From assembly GCA_023426435.1 (NCBI GenBank), contig JAFAAS010000080.1, positions 1 to 10,368 on the forward strand: a stretch of DNA of 10,368 nt, written 5' to 3'. Below, piece after piece: positions 7,877 to 10,368 of the stretch. Both the position numbers and the translations under genes were made by a program. This DNA is from Verrucomicrobiota bacterium. GTDB taxonomy: Bacteria > Verrucomicrobiota > Verrucomicrobiia > Opitutales > Opitutaceae. Below the pieces are notes generated by a model that was given only the letters and a program-made list of their open reading frames with translations, made no database searches and was not told the origin of the DNA. Numbering within the stretch: position 1 is the stretch's first letter; each line of letters opens with the position of its first letter.

Positions 7877-8722
7877 GTGCCTCTCTCCGCGTTCCTCCCG
7901 CCGAACTTCGACCCGCGCCGCCCTCTCGCCCTCATCGCCGGCCAGGGGCTCTACCCACAACTCGTCGCCGCCGCCGCCCGCCGCGCCGGTATCACCGTCA
8001 AACTCATCGCATTCGACGAGGAAACTCGCCCCGATCTCATCGCCACCTTTCCCGACTCCGACCGCCGCACGCTCCTCGTCGGACAACTCGGAAAAATGCT
8101 GAAAACACTGCGCGAGTTCGACGCCCGCTACGCGCTCATGGCCGGACAAATCTCGCCGCGCCGTCTCTTCAAAGGCCTCCACCCCGACCTCAAAGCCATT
8201 CGCATCCTCGCCTCGCTGAAACGCCGCAACGCCGAAACCATCTTCGGCGCCATCGCCGCCGAGATCGAAGCGCTCGGCATCACGCTGCTCGATGCCCGCG
8301 CCTTCCTCGACGACCAACTCGCCACCTCCGGCTGCATGACCGGTCGCTCGTTCCCCATCGAACGCGACTACATCGACCACGGCATTCACATCGCCCGCGA
8401 ATGCGCGCGTCTCGACATCGGCCAGGGCTGCGTGGTCCGCAAGGGCACCGTCCTCGCCGTCGAAGCCTACGAGGGCACCGACGAAATGCTCCGCCGCGCC
8501 GGCAGCTTCAAAACCGACGGCGCCCTCTTCGTGAAAACTGTCAAAGCCAGCCAGGACTACCGTTTCGACGTCCCGTGCTTCGGCCTCCGCACCCTCGAGG
8601 TCATGCGCGAATCCGGCCTCGCCGCCGCCGCTCTCGAAACCAATCGCGTCCTCGTCCTCGATCGCCCCGCCGTCCTCGCCCAAGCCAAGACCTGGGGCAT
8701 CCACCTCCTCGGCTTCGAATAA
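7877..8722 (+). CDS. lpxI: UDP-2,3-diacylglucosamine pyrophosphatase LpxI
   Basis: The product is 281 residues, normal for LpxI (DUF1009). It hydrolyses UDP-2,3-diacylglucosamine to lipid X and UMP in the lipid A pathway, and is the alternative to LpxH. Family blocks appear in order: LALIAGQGLYPQLV (17-30), LLVGQLGKMLKTL (66-78), ALMAGQISPRRLF (86-98), the D-IGQGCVV segment (180-187), VLAVEAYEGTDEMLRR (192-207) and VKASQDYRFDVPCFGLRTLEV (222-242), which contains the conserved Q-D-x-R-x-D-x-P. The GTG at 7877 is the only reasonable start: no ATG lies in frame between the preceding gene's stop and the core, and it puts LIAG at residue 19. No Shine-Dalgarno sequence is seen. The gene stands apart from other lpx genes here. 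Its position after the export operon links it loosely to the cell envelope, but the repeat-filled gap argues for separate expression. Confidence 0.95.
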   Translation: MPLSAFLPPNFDPRRPLALIAGQGLYPQLVAAAARRAGITVKLIAFDEETRPDLIATFPDSDRRTLLVGQLGKMLKTLREFDARYALMAGQISPRRLFKGLHPDLKAIRILASLKRRNAETIFGAIAAEIEALGITLLDARAFLDDQLATSGCMTGRSFPIERDYIDHGIHIARECARLDIGQGCVVRKGTVLAVEAYEGTDEMLRRAGSFKTDGALFVKTVKASQDYRFDVPCFGLRTLEVMRESGLAAAALETNRVLVLDRPAVLAQAKTWGIHLLGFE

Positions 8723-8805
8723 CACGTGGCGGCACGCCTCCGCGCATCCCGTTTGCTCCGGCCCCCCGACTTGCGCTTTCACTCCCTCGCGCCCATCTCT
8801 TCCTC

Positions 8806-9276
8806 ATGCAGAACGATGCCGTCCCGGTTTCCGTCAAAGGCGTGATGCCCACCGCCAACGGCTGTGCCGTCTTCCTCGGAAACGACGAGAAAACGTTTGT
8901 CATCTACGTCGACCATTCCGTCGGCAATGCCATCCAGATGACCCTCAACGGCGTCAAAAAAGATCGCCCGCTCACGCACGATCTCATCGGCAGCATCCTT
9001 CTCGGACTCGGCGCGCAGCTCGACCACATCATCGTCAACGACGCCCGCGAAGGCACCTTCTTCGCCCGCATCCTGCTCCGCATGGAGAACGAGCTGGGCA
9101 AAAAGATCGTCGAAATCGACGCACGCCCCAGCGATTCCATCGTCCTCTCGCTCCAACAAAAACGTCCCATCTTCGTCGCGCGCGCCGTCCTCGATTCCGC
9201 CGAAGACATGACCGAAATCCTCGACCGCGTCCGCCAGCAACAAGCCGAGGAATCCGACGAGGAAGAACAGCCCTGA
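8806..9276 (+). CDS. Bifunctional nuclease (BFN, DUF151) family protein
   Basis: The product is 156 residues and consists almost entirely of one BFN domain (PF02577, structural type of Thermotoga TM0160). The ATG at 8806 is chosen although the frame is open far upstream, because that upstream frame overlaps lpxI with an Arg/Pro-rich shadow translation. Recognisable blocks are the N-terminal VSVKGVMPTANGCAVFL, then RPLTHDLIGSILLGLGA, IIVNDAREGTFFARILLRM and the hallmark IDARPSDSIVLSLQQKRPIFVARAVLDSA. The tail is acidic (EESDEEEQP). Plant members have reported RNase and DNase activity, but bacterial members are mostly uncharacterised, so the substrate here is unknown. It lies 83 bases after lpxI in a gap with no clear signals. 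The region before the start is pyrimidine-rich and has no Shine-Dalgarno sequence. Confidence 0.92.
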   Translation: MQNDAVPVSVKGVMPTANGCAVFLGNDEKTFVIYVDHSVGNAIQMTLNGVKKDRPLTHDLIGSILLGLGAQLDHIIVNDAREGTFFARILLRMENELGKKIVEIDARPSDSIVLSLQQKRPIFVARAVLDSAEDMTEILDRVRQQQAEESDEEEQP

Positions 9277-9286
9277 GGATATCCTC
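9275..9286. other. Perfect 12-bp palindrome GAGGATATCCTC over the BFN gene stop
   Basis: GAGGAT/ATCCTC begins inside the TGA stop of the BFN gene and is followed by pyrimidine-rich sequence. As RNA it could make only a 4-bp stem with an ATAT loop, too weak for a convincing terminator. It could be chance or a weak 3' end signal. Confidence 0.3.
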
Positions 9287-9300
9287 GTCTTCCTTACGTT

Positions 9301-9345
9301 TGTCATTCTGAGCGAAGCGAAGTTCAGCCGAAGGCTAGCCTGACA
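9301..9345. repeat. Interspersed-repeat-like element with a CATTCTGAGCGAAGCGAAG core
   Basis: The segment begins TGTCA (9301-9305) and ends with its complement TGACA (9341-9345). It holds CATTCTGAGCGAAGCGAAG at 9304-9322, which I recognise from memory as a core repeated in intergenic regions of several unrelated bacterial genomes. The second half has an AGCC-GAA-GGCT hairpin (9326-9336) and the palindrome GGCTAGCC (9333-9340). It lies in the non-coding gap between the BFN gene and dus. Repeat status rests on recognition, since only one copy is in the window. Confidence 0.5.
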
Positions 9346-9380
9346 TCCACGCGCTCGCACGTGTTTGACGCCACCCGTTG

Positions 9381-10368
9381 ATGTCCTTGCCCCCTGCTCC
9401 TTGCTCCCTGCTCCCGCCCTCGGCGCAGCCAGGCCTTCCCCTCACCGCGCTCGCGCCGATGCAGGACGTCACCGACCTCGCTTTCATGCGCGTCATCGCG
9501 CACTACGGCGCGCCCGATTACTTCTTCACCGAGTTCCTCCGCGTCCACGCCCAGTCGCGCCCTGAGAAACACATCCTCCGCTCGATCGACGAAAACACCA
9601 CCGGCCGCCCGATCTTCGCCCAGCTCATCGGTGAAGACTTGCACCATCTTTCCCGCACCGCCGCCGAACTTCTCCAACATCCCGTCGCCGGCATCGACCT
9701 CAACCTCGGCTGCCCCGCTCCCAAAGTTTACAAGAAAAACGTCGGCGGCGGCCTCCTCCGCGATCTCGACCGCGTCGATCAAATCCTCGCCACGCTTCGC
9801 GCCGCCGTTCCCGGCCTTTTCACCGTCAAGGTGCGTATCGGTTTCGACGATACCTCGCCGTTCGAACGCCTCCTCGATCTGGTTAACACCCACCGCGTCG
9901 ATCTCCTCAGCGTCCACGGCCGCACCGTGAAGGAAATGTATCGCAGCGAGGTCCACTACGATTTCATCGCCCGCGCCGTCGAACGCGTCCGCTGCCCCGT
10001 CCTCGCCAACGGCAACATCCTCTCCGCCCCGCGCGCCGCCGCCGTCCTCGCCCAAACCCGCGCCGCCGGCGTCATGATCGGCCGCCACGCGATCCGCAAT
10101 CCGTGGATCTTCCGCCAATGCCGCGAGCAATTCTCCCACTCGCCGATCTTCGCCCCGACGCTCGCCGACGTCCGCGGCTACATCGAACACCTCTATCGCG
10201 AAACCCAAACGCCCGGCATCCCCGAGCGTTTTCACGTCAACAAGATGAAGAAATACCTCAACTTCGTTGGCCAATCCGTCGATCCCGCCGGCGCCTTCCT
10301 CCACGACATGCGCCGCACCGAATCCGAATCCCAGCTCTTCGCCGTCTGCGATCGCCACCTCCTCGCCG
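9381..10368 (+). CDS. dus: tRNA-dihydrouridine synthase (3' end outside window)
   Basis: The frame stays open to the window end, giving 329 residues of an FMN-dependent Dus enzyme, which reduces uridine to dihydrouridine in tRNA. Residues 23-36 are LAPMQDVTDLAFMR, the FMN-binding opening, with QD where AG or EG is common. DLNLGCPAPKV carries the catalytic Cys at 111, followed by NVGGGLLRD. Later blocks are VKVRIGFDD, LLSVHGRT (His at 179), VLANGNI and GVMIGRHAIRNPWIF (GRH at 234-236). The part after about residue 260 is the start of the helical tRNA-binding domain. An in-frame stop at 9366 and the lack of another ATG before Met27 make 9381 the best start. Residues 3-14 (LPPAPCSLLPPS) are encoded largely by a 7-bp repeat array, an odd N-terminus for the family. 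Which Dus subfamily it belongs to cannot be settled here. Confidence 0.93.
   Translation, partial: MSLPPAPCSLLPPSAQPGLPLTALAPMQDVTDLAFMRVIAHYGAPDYFFTEFLRVHAQSRPEKHILRSIDENTTGRPIFAQLIGEDLHHLSRTAAELLQHPVAGIDLNLGCPAPKVYKKNVGGGLLRDLDRVDQILATLRAAVPGLFTVKVRIGFDDTSPFERLLDLVNTHRVDLLSVHGRTVKEMYRSEVHYDFIARAVERVRCPVLANGNILSAPRAAAVLAQTRAAGVMIGRHAIRNPWIFRQCREQFSHSPIFAPTLADVRGYIEHLYRETQTPGIPERFHVNKMKKYLNFVGQSVDPAGAFLHDMRRTESESQLFAVCDRHLLA
9388..9415 (-). repeat. Heptanucleotide array, four units, inside the 5' end of dus
   Basis: Read on the - strand from 9415, the units are GGGAGCA, GGGAGCA, AGGAGCA and GGGGGCA. This matches the array before lpxI in orientation and unit variants. It starts 7 bases inside the predicted dus ATG, so on the + strand it is translated in the dus frame as part of a Pro/Leu-rich leader. 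Confidence 0.75.

Noticed and set aside
5585..8782. A 1065-residue open frame on the minus strand across the co-polymerase gene and lpxI
   Set aside because: Its translation is a monotonous Glu/Asp/Gly/Ala/Val mixture with no domain. It is the mirror of C-ending codons in two well-supported + strand genes and crosses their intergenic repeats.
8401..8805. Upstream extension of the BFN gene into lpxI
   Set aside because: The extension is Arg/Pro-rich and overlaps the conserved C-terminal half of lpxI in another frame. The BFN domain is complete from the ATG at 8806.

Overview
The window is GC-rich bacterial chromosome in which every gene lies on the + strand. It runs from the 3' part of leuS, through a four-gene polysaccharide-export cluster, to lpxI, a small bifunctional-nuclease (BFN, DUF151) gene and the 5' part of a tRNA-dihydrouridine synthase gene that leaves the window. 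LpxI, an outer-membrane beta-barrel and a Wza/Wzc-type export pair mean a Gram-negative (diderm) cell that makes lipid A. The strong preference for C-ending codons, the FecR/beta-barrel pairing, the start regions without Shine-Dalgarno sequences and the short intergenic repeats suggest Verrucomicrobiota, perhaps Opitutaceae. That assignment is inference from general impression, not from a database search.

Layout: 1-942 leuS (3' part); 943-1020 a short gap with an inverted repeat (963-984); 1021-3744 a secreted 907-residue protein with two FecR-like regions and a long alanine-rich P-x-Q-A repeat domain; 3780-4943 an outer-membrane beta-barrel protein; 4954-5592 a short periplasmic Wza-like (OPX) protein; 5597-7765 a Wzc-like polysaccharide co-polymerase fused to a BY-type tyrosine kinase; 7766-7876 an intergenic stretch with two arrays of a 7-bp repeat; 7877-8722 lpxI; 8806-9276 the BFN gene; 9277-9380 an intergenic stretch with a palindrome and an interspersed-repeat-like element; 9381 to the end, dus, whose first codons overlap a third 7-bp array.

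The genes from 1021 to 7765 are separated by 35, 10 and 4 bases and are probably one operon. In the likely scheme, the co-polymerase/kinase spans the inner membrane and controls chain length, the OPX protein bridges the periplasm, and the beta-barrel provides the outer-membrane pore that the short OPX protein cannot form itself. The FecR-repeat protein is an uncharacterised secreted partner. No glycosyltransferase, flippase or polymerase is present, so the polymer is made by genes elsewhere.

The points most worth a second look are the P-x-Q-A repeat FecR protein at the head of the export operon, the short OPX plus barrel arrangement, and the heptanucleotide arrays next to the lpxI and dus starts, one of which lies inside the dus reading frame.
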